A DNA stretch of 64,000 nucleotides, taken from NCBI GenBank assembly GCA_015063235.1, contig SUSW01000018.1, forward strand, positions 31,231 to 95,230, read 5' to 3'. Shown piece after piece: positions 25,015 through 34,037 of this stretch (positions within the stretch are counted from its first letter, which is position 1; each line of letters starts with the position of its first letter). Below the pieces are notes generated by a model that searched no databases, was not told the DNA's origin, and saw only the letters and a list, made by a program, of their open reading frames with translations. The position numbers and the translations under genes are program-made. The DNA comes from Thermoplasmata archaeon. Its GTDB lineage: Archaea; Thermoplasmatota; Thermoplasmata; Methanomassiliicoccales; Methanomethylophilaceae.

Positions 25015-26406
25015 ATGAGTGAGGGGACGGCCGGAGTGAAGGTACTTCTGGGTAACCAGAGGAAGGGTGTGCTCACTCTATCGATACCGATAGCCGTAGC
25101 CCTGTTCGTTCAGAACCTCAACAACATCGTTGACAGCTTCTGGGTAGCCGATCTGGGACAGAACCCCATGGCTGCGCTCGGTATCGTATATCCTGTCTAC
25201 TGCATCCTCATCGGAGTCGGGAACGGACTCGGTATAGGGGTGTCTGCGGCCATCGCCCGTAACATTGGGATGAAGAACCATGAGGATGCGAACGGTGTCG
25301 CTGCCCAGGCGCTGGTACTGACTCTGTTGATCTCAGCAGTCTTCACGGTAGTCTTGATGCTCACGGCGGAGCCCCTGATAATCCTGATGGGCGGAGGAGA
25401 CATGGTGGACGAATGCCTCTCGTACGGGATACCGATCTACCTTGGTGCCTTCTTCATCATCCTGAGTGGAGTCATGTCCGGGATGCTGCGCGGGGAGGGA
25501 GCTGCCAGACGTTCCATGGCGATTCAAGTCGTCGGTGCTGGGATCAATATCATCCTTGATCCTGTGATGATATTCTGGATGGATCTCGGGGTCGCCGGAG
25601 CAGCTTGGGCCACCGTCATCGCTTTCGTCATCTCGTCGCTGATGGCCTTCCACTGGTACTTCTGGAGCAGAGACATGTACGTACGCTTCGAGAAGAAGAA
25701 CTTCAGGATTAACACACGCCTCATGAAGGAGATACTCAGCGTCGGCCTGCCCGAATCTGTGGAGCTGTCTGTGATGAACATTTTCAACATATTCCTCAAC
25801 ATGTTCGTCATCATGTGTGCTGGGAACGCCGGACTCGCCGTATACACCATGGTGTGGAGAATCGGCTATTTCGTAGTCATACCGGCTCAGGCTCTGGGAG
25901 GTGCCCTGGTGGCCGTATGCTCCGCAGAATACGGAATGAAGGAATTCGATATGATACGTGACGCTTACAGTTTCACGGCGAAACGTTCATTCATCTGGCT
26001 GGTGGGACTGTGCATACTATTCGCGATCGCGTCGGTACCTCTGGCGGACATATTCCTGCGTACCGAAGACATGGAGTTCATGAAGGATTCGATGATCCAA
26101 TTCACCCTAACGATGGCACTGTTCATGCCTTTCTTCTCGATGGTGTTCGTCGGGTCCTCGCTGATGCAGGCGATCGAGAAGGCTGGGCAGGCGATGGTCA
26201 ACACGCTGATTAGGAACATCATAATCACGGCGGCATACGCCGCGGTCGCGATGATCATCCACGGAGACCTTCTCGATATCGGTATCGCGCTCATCATCGT
26301 CGAAGGATTTGGCGGAATCGCGATGCTGCTGCATGGCAAAATCGTCCTAGAGAAGGTCGCCAGAGAGGAAACTACCGCAGCTGCAGTACGATCTGGACTT
26401 GAGTAA
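25015..26406 (+). CDS. MATE-family efflux transporter
   Basis: About 463 residues and 12 predicted helices of the MATE/DinF/NorM type, starting MSEGTAGVKVLLGN and then the first helix. It exports cationic drugs or metabolites using Na+ or H+. Start choice is uncertain: 25015 fits family alignments and is preceded by GGAG, while in-frame ATGs exist at 25003 and 24955; two strong box A elements (near 24910-24927 and 24984-24992) could serve different starts. The TAA stop is embedded in the left arm of a 27-bp palindrome. Confidence 0.88.
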   Translation: MSEGTAGVKVLLGNQRKGVLTLSIPIAVALFVQNLNNIVDSFWVADLGQNPMAALGIVYPVYCILIGVGNGLGIGVSAAIARNIGMKNHEDANGVAAQALVLTLLISAVFTVVLMLTAEPLIILMGGGDMVDECLSYGIPIYLGAFFIILSGVMSGMLRGEGAARRSMAIQVVGAGINIILDPVMIFWMDLGVAGAAWATVIAFVISSLMAFHWYFWSRDMYVRFEKKNFRINTRLMKEILSVGLPESVELSVMNIFNIFLNMFVIMCAGNAGLAVYTMVWRIGYFVVIPAQALGGALVAVCSAEYGMKEFDMIRDAYSFTAKRSFIWLVGLCILFAIASVPLADIFLRTEDMEFMKDSMIQFTLTMALFMPFFSMVFVGSSLMQAIEKAGQAMVNTLIRNIIITAAYAAVAMIIHGDLLDIGIALIIVEGFGGIAMLLHGKIVLEKVAREETTAAAVRSGLE

Positions 26407-26429
26407 CACTTTTTACATATTCGTGTTAC
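26403..26429. repeat. 27-bp palindromic repeat, copy 2
   Basis: Arms GTAACAC / GTGTTAC with a 13-bp spacer ending in ATATTC, as in copy 3. The MATE gene's TAA lies within the left arm, so the element straddles the gene end. Confidence 0.85.
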
Positions 26430-26501
26430 CTAAAGTCCAATCGGTCCGACAGACCCTGGTAAACATTTATACCGCGTGCGTGATTGTGAGCCGGTTTCAA
26501 A

Positions 26502-28754
26502 ATGTCGAAGGTATGCATAAACATCGCTTGGCCGTACGCAAACGGTCCAATTCATCTCGGACACGTGGCAGGTTCGCTTCTGCCGCCAGACATATTCAGG
26601 AGATACAACCTCCTCCTCGGTAACGAGGTGCTCATGGTCGGAGGATCCGATCAGCACGGTACCCCCATCACCATCTCCGCGGAGAAGAACGGTATGACTC
26701 CCGAGGCCTATGCCAATAAATACCACGAGATCAACAAGAAAGCGATCGAGGACCTGAACATACACTACTTCTTCAACAAGACCCACTGCCCCACCCACTT
26801 CGAGGTTACGCAGTGCATCTTCAACAGGCTGAAGGACAACGGCTACATCTATGTGAAGGAGACCGAGCAGTACTTCTGTCCTAAATGCAACCGCTTCCTC
26901 CCTGACAGGTACGTCGAGGGGATATGTCCGAAGTGCGGAGCGGAGAAATCCCGTTCGGACCAGTGCGACAGTTGCGGAACCACCTTCGAACCCGGAGACC
27001 TCAAGGAACCATACTGCACCCTGTGCGGCCAAACGCCCGAGATCAGACCTACCAAGCAGTTCTTCCTAAAACTCAGCGCTTTCACCGACAGGCTCATCGA
27101 CTACATCAAGGACAAGGACTACTGGAAATCCAATGTGAAATCCTTCACCCAGAACTGGCTTCAGGAAGAGGGCCTCACCGACAGGGCGATCACCAGGGAC
27201 ATGTCCTGGGGAGTGCCCATTCCAGTGGAAGGATGGGACGACAAGGTCATCTATGTCTGGTTCGAGGCCGTCATCGGCTACCTCTCGGCATCCATCGAAT
27301 ATTCCAGAATGATAGGCAAGCCCGATTACTGGAAGGAGTTCTGGAAGAATCCGGAGTGCAAGCACTACTATTTCATCGGAAAGGACAACATACCTTTCCA
27401 TTCCATCATCTGGCCCGCAATACTCATGGGGGTCGGCGGACTGGAACTGCCCTACGACATCCCCGCCAACGAATACCTCATGATCGGCGGAGGAAAGCTC
27501 TCCAAGAGCCGCGGAGGGGCGATCGACATTCCCAGCGTGCTCCAGAAATACGATGCGGACGTCATCAGGTACTACCTTTCGGCGGTCATGCCCGATACTC
27601 ACGATTCTGAGTTCACATGGGAGGACTTCCAGACCAAGGTCAACACTGAACTCGTCGCCAACCTCGGAAACTTCTTCCACAGGAGCCTGGACTTCTCGAA
27701 GAAGAACTTCGGGACCATCCCTGCGGGAGAAGCGGACCCTGAGGTCACAAAGGCCATCGAGGAGGCCCTCGCAGAGTACAAGGAATGCGTGGGACACTGC
27801 GACTTCAAGAAAGGACTGAAAGCAGTCATGAACCTCTCTTCCTTCGGAAACAAGTACTTCAACGACGCAGCACCCTGGAAACTCGTCAAGGAGGACAAGG
27901 ACACCTGCGGAAACGTGATCTACAACGTGCTCAGGCTCGTCCAGGCACTCTCGATAATGGCATGGCCGTACGTTCCTGCCGCATGTGAGAAGGTATGGGG
28001 ATTCCTCGGCAACGAGGGAACCATCGAATCTGCAGGGATAGATGCCGTGCTCTCTCCTCTCAGGGCAGGACAGCAGCTCAACGACTCCGTTCCCGTGTTC
28101 AAGAAGCTGGACATCCCCGAGTTGAAAGAGCCTAAGCAGGAGAAGAAGAAAGAGGAGGCACAGCCATCCAACTTCACCGGACCCTTCGCTGACTTCAGGC
28201 GCCTCGATGTACGTGTAGGAACCATCGTCGCGGTCGACGACCATCCCGAAGCCGAGAAACTGTATGTGCTGAAGGTGGACCTCGGCGAAGAAGAGGGCCC
28301 CAGACAGCTGGTCACCAATATCAAATCCCTGTTCCCGAAGGATTACATGATGGGACGCAGACTCCTTGTGATATCCAACCTCAAGAAGGCCAAGTTCCGC
28401 GGTGTGGAGTCCTACGGGATGCTCATGGCAGCGGACGACGAGAAGGTCGGAGGAAACCACCTTGCGCTGCTGAAACCGAACATCGATGTCCCCAACGGCA
28501 CCAAGCTGAACTGCGGAATGGAGAACTCATCCTCAAGGATCGAGCTCAAGCACTTCGAAGCAGTTACCATCAAAGCCTCCACCATTGTGGACGGCAAGTT
28601 CATGGGCAAGGACATCAAACTACCCCCCAACGCACCCAAATACGTCGTCGCGATAGTCGACGGGGATCAGGTCATACCGTTCGGGGACGGCAAGGACTGT
28701 GTGATCACCGTCGATGAAGGCTGCGGCATCCTCGACGGAGCCGACATAAGATGA
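26502..28754 (+). CDS. metG: Methionyl-tRNA synthetase with fused C-terminal tRNA-binding domain
   Basis: A 750-residue class Ia synthetase. The HIGH signature is HLGH at residues 18-21. A four-Cys-pair zinc knuckle insert follows (CPKCNRF...CPKCG...CDSCG...CTLCG, about 126-176), and the KMSKS motif appears as KLSKS near 332. An EMAP-II/Trbp-like tRNA-binding domain starts near 562 (FADFRRLDVRVG) and is followed by a further tail to the end. It charges initiator and elongator tRNA-Met. A box A CATTTATACC is about 30 bp before the ATG. The stop overlaps the next gene as ATGA. Confidence 0.96.
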   Translation: MSKVCINIAWPYANGPIHLGHVAGSLLPPDIFRRYNLLLGNEVLMVGGSDQHGTPITISAEKNGMTPEAYANKYHEINKKAIEDLNIHYFFNKTHCPTHFEVTQCIFNRLKDNGYIYVKETEQYFCPKCNRFLPDRYVEGICPKCGAEKSRSDQCDSCGTTFEPGDLKEPYCTLCGQTPEIRPTKQFFLKLSAFTDRLIDYIKDKDYWKSNVKSFTQNWLQEEGLTDRAITRDMSWGVPIPVEGWDDKVIYVWFEAVIGYLSASIEYSRMIGKPDYWKEFWKNPECKHYYFIGKDNIPFHSIIWPAILMGVGGLELPYDIPANEYLMIGGGKLSKSRGGAIDIPSVLQKYDADVIRYYLSAVMPDTHDSEFTWEDFQTKVNTELVANLGNFFHRSLDFSKKNFGTIPAGEADPEVTKAIEEALAEYKECVGHCDFKKGLKAVMNLSSFGNKYFNDAAPWKLVKEDKDTCGNVIYNVLRLVQALSIMAWPYVPAACEKVWGFLGNEGTIESAGIDAVLSPLRAGQQLNDSVPVFKKLDIPELKEPKQEKKKEEAQPSNFTGPFADFRRLDVRVGTIVAVDDHPEAEKLYVLKVDLGEEEGPRQLVTNIKSLFPKDYMMGRRLLVISNLKKAKFRGVESYGMLMAADDEKVGGNHLALLKPNIDVPNGTKLNCGMENSSSRIELKHFEAVTIKASTIVDGKFMGKDIKLPPNAPKYVVAIVDGDQVIPFGDGKDCVITVDEGCGILDGADIR

Positions 28755-29407
28755 AAGCGGACCTGCATGTGCACACCATGTTCTCCAAAGACGGGAGGAC
28801 TACACCGGAACAATTGCTCAAGAGAGCCGAAGAGCTGGGGATAGGGTGTATTGCAGTAACGGATCACAACGAGTTCAAGGCATACGATCTGCTGAAGGAC
28901 AACGGGAAGGTCATAATCATCCCAGCAGAGGAGGTCTCCTCGACAGAGGGACACATAGTCGCGCTGGGAATCGACAGACGGATACCTCCGCGTAAGTCCA
29001 TCCAGGAAACGATCGACCTCATCCACGAGGCCGGAGGATACGCATTCGCCGCCCACCCATACAGATGGTGGTCGGGGCTGGGTGAGAAGAACACCCTTGC
29101 ATATGATTTCGACGGCACTGAGGCAAGGAACGCACGCTCCGTCCCTTCCGCGAACCGCAGATCGGAGGCATTGGCGGCACGTATCGGCAAACCTATCACC
29201 GCAGGGTCCGATGCGCACAATGCACGCCATATAGGACGGGGATACGTCGAACTGCCTGATGACATCACCACATGGCAGGAGGCGGTCCAGGCGATCATGG
29301 ATAAACGCTGCACGGTCTCCAGCCACAGCCGCCACATAATAGGCACGCTGCATTACGGTTTCAAATCGATCTTCCAATGGATGTTCCGCGGATTCCATAG
29401 AATGTGA
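28751..29407 (+). CDS. PHP-domain protein
   Basis: 218 residues of the small PHP type (TrpH-like). Motifs: DLHVHTMFSKDG at the start, AVTDHNE near 36, PAEEVSS near 58, AAHPYRWW near 98 and AGSDAH near 154. It is probably a Mn/Fe-dependent phosphodiesterase or nucleotidase. It is coupled to metG by an ATGA overlap. A diverged copy of its last codons (WMFRGFH.M) recurs 1.7 kb downstream, beyond the AAA ATPase gene. Confidence 0.82.
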   Translation: MKADLHVHTMFSKDGRTTPEQLLKRAEELGIGCIAVTDHNEFKAYDLLKDNGKVIIIPAEEVSSTEGHIVALGIDRRIPPRKSIQETIDLIHEAGGYAFAAHPYRWWSGLGEKNTLAYDFDGTEARNARSVPSANRRSEALAARIGKPITAGSDAHNARHIGRGYVELPDDITTWQEAVQAIMDKRCTVSSHSRHIIGTLHYGFKSIFQWMFRGFHRM

Positions 29408-29485
29408 TAAATCGGTGTTCGGAATGGATCAGATCTACGCCAGAACTGCGGTCATACATGCGATTACGTAAGGGTCCAATCTCAA

Positions 29486-29530
29486 ATTAGTTTGAAATTC
29501 CGATAAAGATTAAATGATTTCCAAACTAAT
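29486..29530. repeat. Inverted repeat pair at the 3' side of the AAA_14 gene
   Basis: ATTAGTTTGAAAT and ATTTCCAAACTAAT form an inverted pair about 18 bp apart; the right arm reaches the ATPase stop codon. The same motif pair occurs on the other side of the gene. Confidence 0.75.
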
Positions 29531-30756
29531 CATGTCAAGATGAGGTCCACCTTCCCTTCCAGATAATCGATGATGTTGTAATGTATGATGCCGTCGCGGG
29601 ACATGTCCAGTCTGTCGAGGGACAGAACAAATTTGGGTGAATTGTCCCTAATCGGGGAGAACGCTCCGAATTCCCTGTCTATCGTCTTCTCGTCGGCCAA
29701 GAGATATGTAACCTGGATGAAGCATTTCTTTCCGTCCTTTACGGCGATGAAGTCCACTTCGCTCCGGTAGGTCTCTCCGACATACACCTCGTAACCCCTG
29801 GAGATCAGCTCTTGATAAACCAGTGTCTCCAGGAAGAATGTGTCCCTGATGTCGATGGAATTGGTATTTATGAACATCATTCCGTTGTCCAGGGCGTAGT
29901 ATTTTGCTACCGAATCCATGATCTCTTTCCCGGCGATGTTGTATTTCTTCACTCCCTTGATCAGAAACGCCTTCTCCATCTTCTCCAAGTAGTTGTATAC
30001 CGTCTGCAACGAGATGTATTTGTCCGATTTGTGGGCCTTGTTCAGATAATCCACAACGTTCTGCGCTGAGAACCTGGAGCCGCTGTTGGCCAACACGAAC
30101 GATGCCACACGCCTCAGTTTCTCCAGGGTACGTTCGTTTCTCCTTCTGAGCAGATCTTTTCTGAGTATGGATTCGAATAGGTCCTGGAGATATCCTCTCA
30201 CTGCGCTCTCCGAAGGCTGTTGGAAACGTTGCGGATATCCCCCCATGCGGAGATAGTTGTAGAATGTACTCTCTTCCAAGGTCCTGCCGGTTAATTTCAG
30301 GTAATCCTTCGTCTCAGAATACGTGAAGGGCTGGATGAGGAACTCCTTGGTCCTTCCGACCAGAAGCGTGGATAGGTCACCTGACAGCAGTTCGCTGTTG
30401 CTTCCCGTGATGAAGATGGAGCAGTTGAATTTTGATTTGAAGGAAGCTATCGCCTTCTCGAAGTGCTTTACGTGCTGGATCTCATCGAAGAACAGATAGT
30501 ATCTTCCCTCGTCGATCCTCTCCTTCACATAGCTGTTGAGATCAGAAGCGTTCTTTATGAAATCGTAATCCATGTCCTCGAAATTAATCGAGATCTTGTG
30601 CTTATCGTCCGCTCTTATCTCGTTTTTTACTGCTTCGAGGATGACGGACTTCCCCGCACGTCTGGGTCCGACAATAACCTTGACCGTATCCATCTCATAG
30701 TATGGTCTGATTCTATCCAGATATTTCTCGCGAATCAATAATTCCTCGAACGGCAT
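29530..30756 (-). CDS. AAA_14/DUF4143 family ATPase
   Basis: A 408-residue protein of the widespread archaeal and bacterial AAA_14-DUF4143 type. Walker A is GPRRAGKSV near 31-39, Walker B is YYLFFDEIQHV near 85-95, sensor GSNSELLSG is near 118, and a C-terminal DUF4143 PD-(D/E)XK-like domain ends with EVDFIAVKDGKKCFIQVTY near 330-350. The C-terminal DFIA..K..IQV pattern is nuclease-like. Function is unknown; these genes are often mobile or genome-specific. It stands alone and is bounded on both sides by inverted-repeat pairs of the same motif. Confidence 0.85.
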   Translation of the reverse strand: MPFEELLIREKYLDRIRPYYEMDTVKVIVGPRRAGKSVILEAVKNEIRADDKHKISINFEDMDYDFIKNASDLNSYVKERIDEGRYYLFFDEIQHVKHFEKAIASFKSKFNCSIFITGSNSELLSGDLSTLLVGRTKEFLIQPFTYSETKDYLKLTGRTLEESTFYNYLRMGGYPQRFQQPSESAVRGYLQDLFESILRKDLLRRRNERTLEKLRRVASFVLANSGSRFSAQNVVDYLNKAHKSDKYISLQTVYNYLEKMEKAFLIKGVKKYNIAGKEIMDSVAKYYALDNGMMFINTNSIDIRDTFFLETLVYQELISRGYEVYVGETYRSEVDFIAVKDGKKCFIQVTYLLADEKTIDREFGAFSPIRDNSPKFVLSLDRLDMSRDGIIHYNIIDYLEGKVDLILT

Positions 30757-30764
30757 ACCTTATC

Positions 30765-30809
30765 ATTAGTTTGAAATTATTAAAAATTTTCTCGAAATTT
30801 CAAACTAAT
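30765..30809. repeat. Inverted repeat pair at the 5' side of the AAA_14 gene
   Basis: ATTAGTTTGAAATT and AAATTTCAAACTAAT face each other across 16 AT-rich bp, immediately upstream of the ATPase start. They mirror the pair at the gene's other end. They could be an autoregulatory operator or ends of a mobile unit. Confidence 0.8.
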
Positions 30810-30818
30810 AACAATTGT

Positions 30819-30982
30819 ATGGAATACACGAAGAACGGTGAAACGGTCGACGATCCTTTTGTTCGATGATGGACCTCCCGGTACCTGTGTACCTCATCGA
30901 TCTCGGGGACAAGTTAATCCAAAAGGTGACTGAGCACATCCTGTCTAGGATCGAAGATAATTTCGACAGGATGAGGCATTAA
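30819..30982 (+). other. Two overlapping tiny reading frames, coding status unclear
   Basis: A 16-codon frame (MEYTKNGETVDDPFVR) runs into a 37-codon frame starting MDLPVPVYLIDLGDKL by a TGATGG overlap. The first ATG is 10 bp beyond the inverted repeat, divergent from the ATPase gene. The second product would be an amphipathic helix. It may be a decayed gene; no homologue is recognised. Confidence 0.3.
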
Positions 30983-31108
30983 TCTACTGCGGAGTACGCT
31001 ATCTAGCGTATTCCGGGACTTTCCGAGGTCTTGTAACGTTATCGGAAAAACGAGTGAAAATCCGGGAAAACCGAGTTTGAAGGTATTTTTTAAGGAGAAT
31101 GCCCCGAA

Positions 31109-31150
31109 ATGGTATTCGCCTGGATGTTCCGTGGATTCCACAAGATGTAA
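31109..31150 (+). pseudogene. 3' remnant of a PHP-domain gene
   Basis: The 14 codons to TAA encode ...WMFRGFHKM, nearly the ending of the PHP gene at 29.4 kb (WMFRGFHRM). The flanking bases do not match, so this is the tail of a lost paralogue. Confidence 0.6.
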
Positions 31151-31666
31151 AACAGGATCCGTTCATCATACTGGATAGATGTTCGAGCTCAGTGACCAAC
31201 GTGCTAGTCAGCGAACTCGCATTTGTATAAGCCGTCTATGATAGGAGTGATGCATCGGATTCCTTGTCTTTGTCTTCTCGTCGGATTCGGAGGTATTTAG
31301 GCGACCGTTCGACCTCATGGATTGTAATCGATTAGAGCCTAATAAAAAATTATCCACAGTTCGATAACCTCGATGTTTGACTCTAAAAAGAATAGACCAT
31401 ACATCATGACTGTCTGAAACCTCTGAAAACCGGGCCTCCAGACTTTTTATGTGCTACCTTTCATCGTAAACGAAGAAGAATCGGTTTCAAGCTTTGAGAG
31501 CATCGTGTCGGTGAAAAGCCAAAGCTTTGGGCACTAAACCCGATCGGTTTTCGTCGAATGATTGTAATCCGGAGATTGTCTTACGGCGGTCTTCAAATAG
31601 ACCAAGCAGGATGCCTGTCTTGGAACAAGATGGTCATGAGATGCCCGATTCTGAGAGTCTGATCCG
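31151..31666. other. About 500 bp with no recognised gene
   Basis: AT-richer than surroundings. I find no convincing reading frame, RNA gene or repeat on either strand. Confidence 0.5.
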
Positions 31667-31675
31667 ATGTGTGAG

Positions 31676-32086
31676 ATGAATTTAGGGAAGGAAAATGCCA
31701 CCACTGCATTCTTCGAATCTATGGATGACATAACAGAGGCTATCAAAGCGATGACCGCCATGCTGAACCGCTACAACAGAGCGGAACTGTTCATCGGAAT
31801 CAATCATAAAGGCTTCCCATGCGGAAATGATATGACTGACGAGGATATCTTCAGAATCGATAGAACCATCACGTGCTAGGTTAACACTTTACCATCAGTT
31901 AGTGTTACTTTGACAAAGACCGAGAATGGAGATTATATAAGGATATCCGCCACAGGTTTCGACATCCCATATTCGTTTGGAACCTGGTCCTACGTCAGAA
32001 GATGCTCTTATGAGAAGGACGATTCCAGCGGAACGTTCGAACCCAGATGGATACAGACTATAACGTGCGGAATGAAGAGACATTAA
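31676..32086 (+). CDS. AlbA_2-type putative DNA-binding domain protein with in-frame UAG
   Basis: The frame begins MNLGKENATTAFFES, like AlbA_2 (Schlafen/divergent AAA_4) domains, and continues MTAMLNRYNRAELFIGINHKG. TAG stands at 31877-31879, then the same frame resumes with the rest of the domain: LPSVSVTLTK, YIRISATGFDIPYSFG and TWSYVR, ending in TAA. A hairpin with a T-run follows the TAA by 4 bp, so the transcript unit appears to end after the second stop, not the first. Total 136 residues if UAG is read. Full-length family members carry more domains, so this is either a single-domain protein using pyrrolysine or a truncated relic. A palindrome (loose copy of the 27-bp repeat) lies right after the UAG. 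Confidence 0.55.
31881..31908 (+). repeat. Imperfect copy of the palindromic repeat, just after the in-frame UAG
   Basis: TAACACT and AGTGTTA pair perfectly around a 12-nt loop, and the right side reads GTGTTAC. It lies 2 bp after TAG within the AlbA_2-like frame, spanning 28 bp instead of 27. Confidence 0.6.
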
Positions 32087-32090
32087 ACGA

Positions 32091-32119
32091 TCCCGCCGGG
32101 TTCTTCTCGACGGGATTTT
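32091..32119 (+). terminator. Hairpin plus T-run after the AlbA_2-like gene
   Basis: TCCCG and CGGGA close a stem with inner CG pairs, followed by TTTT. It is positioned 4 bp after the TAA at 32084-32086. Confidence 0.55.
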
Positions 32120-32153
32120 CAGGTTTGATAATCACGGATGTTGGTTCGTTGGA

Positions 32154-32249
32154 TCAGTGCTTCTTTGACTGCTTCCCGGTAGAGGCCGGAGTTTTCTCCG
32201 CAACCTTGGCCAATGAGGCAGCACGGCGTTCTTTCGCGTGCTTTCCCAT
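32154..32249 (-). CDS. Small basic protein, possible
   Basis: A 31-residue Lys/Arg/Ala-rich product starting MGKHAKERRAASLAK. An in-frame ATG 21 bp upstream would give 38 residues, but a box A-like GTAAATAC lies next to that ATG and about 25 bp before the shorter start, favouring the shorter leaderless form. The basic helix could bind nucleic acid. Unrecognised. Confidence 0.4.
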   Translation of the reverse strand: MGKHAKERRAASLAKVAEKTPASTGKQSKKH

Positions 32250-32381
32250 ACTGTCATAATCAAAATTCATGTATTTACGCTTGTCCGAAGCGTGTTTTCA
32301 CCCTTTTTACGCCTTTCTATCGGGGGCCTTTCAGAAAGATGATAAATCCTATCAATACATGGAACGGCCATCCTAACAGGT

Positions 32382-33377
32382 ATGAAGGTTGAACAAATGG
32401 ACAGCAACGTACGCCCAGAATCCATGGAGCGCATCACAACGCCTGCACTGGCGGATGCATTCATCAAAGAACAGGTCGCAGCATTACAGAAACAGATCGG
32501 TGACGGAAAGGTCCTCCTGGCCCTCTCCGGCGGAGTCGACTCCTCTGTGGTGGCCGCCCTCCTCATCAAAGCTATCGGAAAGAACCTCACATGCGTTCAT
32601 GTAAACCACGGACTTCTCCGTAAGGGAGAGGCCGAGCAGGTCATCGACGTCTTCAGGAACCAGATGAAGGCCAACCTCGTTTACGTGGATGCAACCGACC
32701 GCTTCCTCGACAAGCTGGCAGGAGTCTCTGACCCCGAGCAGAAGAGGAAGATCATCGGAGCGGAGTTCATCACGGTGTTCGAAGAGGAGGCCAAGAAGAT
32801 CGAGGGGGTCAAGTTCCTCGGACAGGGTACCATCTACCCCGACATCCTCGAGAGCCACGGAGTGAAGGCCCACCACAACGTTGGCGGACTTCCAGAGAAG
32901 TTCGGCTTCGAACTCGTTGAGCCCGTCAAACTGCTGTTCAAGGACGAGGTACGTGTAGTCGGAAAACAGCTCGGCCTGCCTGACAGCATGGTATACCGCC
33001 AGCCCTTCCCCGGACCCGGACTCGGAGTCCGCTGTACCGGCGCCATCACAAGGGACCGTCTCGAAGCGGTCCGCGAATCCGATGCGATCCTCCGCGAAGA
33101 GTTCGCCAAGGCAGGACTCGAGGGCAAGGTATGGCAGTACTTCACCATCGTACCCGACTACCGCTCCACAGGTGTGAAAGACGGAAAGCGTCTCTGGGAC
33201 TGGCCCGTCGTCATCCGTGCGGTGAACACCAAGGATGCCATGACCGCTACAGTCGAAGAGGTCCCCTGGCCCCTTCTCAACAAAATCACACAGCGCATCC
33301 TGACAGAGGTCAAAGGAGTCAACCGTGTGCTCTACGACCTCTCACCCAAACCCTGCGCCACCATCGAGTGGGAATGA
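32382..33377 (+). CDS. guaA: GMP synthase, ATP-pyrophosphatase subunit
   Basis: A 331-residue GuaA ATP-PPase subunit of the split archaeal enzyme. It adenylates XMP and uses ammonia from the separate glutamine amidotransferase subunit, not seen in this window. The PP-loop is LSGGVDSS at 48-55; the C-terminal dimerisation domain ends with the conserved KPPATIEWE-like tail (KPCATIEWE). The start is uncertain among 32382 and in-frame ATGs just downstream. A perfect hairpin follows the stop. Confidence 0.93.
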   Translation: MKVEQMDSNVRPESMERITTPALADAFIKEQVAALQKQIGDGKVLLALSGGVDSSVVAALLIKAIGKNLTCVHVNHGLLRKGEAEQVIDVFRNQMKANLVYVDATDRFLDKLAGVSDPEQKRKIIGAEFITVFEEEAKKIEGVKFLGQGTIYPDILESHGVKAHHNVGGLPEKFGFELVEPVKLLFKDEVRVVGKQLGLPDSMVYRQPFPGPGLGVRCTGAITRDRLEAVRESDAILREEFAKAGLEGKVWQYFTIVPDYRSTGVKDGKRLWDWPVVIRAVNTKDAMTATVEEVPWPLLNKITQRILTEVKGVNRVLYDLSPKPCATIEWE

Positions 33378-33385
33378 AACTCCAA

Positions 33386-33407
33386 GGGTGCCGGGCCTCC
33401 GGCACCC
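33386..33407 (+). terminator. Perfect 9-bp hairpin after guaA
   Basis: GGGTGCCGG GCCT CCGGCACCC, 8 bp past the stop. No strong T-run follows, but stem strength and position suggest termination. Confidence 0.65.
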
Positions 33408-33461
33408 ATACTTATACCAACGTTATTTATTGCCACCAACCGATTCTGTATCGGTGAGAAT

Positions 33462-33998
33462 ATGGCTGAGGATATTCGCAACGAGCTCGGTTTGGTCCAG
33501 ATCTACACAGGAAACGGAAAGGGGAAGACCACAGCGGCTTTGGGATTGGCCCTGAGGGCTAGCGGAAGAGGTCTGAACGTACTGTTCCTTCAATTCATGA
33601 AGCCACCTGCGGGGTATGGGGAACATATGGCCTGCGAGAAGATCGATAACATCACCATGATCCCGATGGGGCTTGACCATTTCGTCTCCAAAAATCCGAA
33701 ACCCGAGGACATCGAGGCCGCCCACAAGGCCCTGGCGAAGGCCGAGGAGCTCATCGGCAGCGGGAAGTACGATCTGGCCATTCTGGACGAAAGTATGAAC
33801 GCCGTACGTCTGGGACTTATTACACCCAAAGAGCTCATCGATTCTCTTGAGAAAAGGCCTAAACACGTCGAGATTGTCCTCACTGGAAGAGGGCTGCCTC
33901 CCGAACTGGAGGAATACGCGGACCTTGTCACCGAGATGAAGCTCATCAAGCACCCTATGGACAAAGGAATCGATGCGAGGAAAGGAATCGAGTTCTGA
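33462..33998 (+). CDS. cobA: Cob(I)alamin adenosyltransferase, CobA/BtuR type
   Basis: 178 residues of the P-loop CobA/CobO/BtuR class, which transfers the 5'-deoxyadenosyl group of ATP to cob(I)alamin or cobinamide. The P-loop is TGNGKGKTTAA near 16-26, with the characteristic GLALRASGRG and the acidic LAILDESMNA near 105-114. It fits the corrinoid-dependent methyl metabolism suggested by the methyltransferase and chelatase genes nearby. Box A (GTTATTTATTG) is about 30 bp upstream. Confidence 0.92.
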   Translation: MAEDIRNELGLVQIYTGNGKGKTTAALGLALRASGRGLNVLFLQFMKPPAGYGEHMACEKIDNITMIPMGLDHFVSKNPKPEDIEAAHKALAKAEELIGSGKYDLAILDESMNAVRLGLITPKELIDSLEKRPKHVEIVLTGRGLPPELEEYADLVTEMKLIKHPMDKGIDARKGIEF

Positions 33999-34037
33999 AC
34001 CCGAATCGGCCTTATATCCCAATTTCGATTCCGTAGC

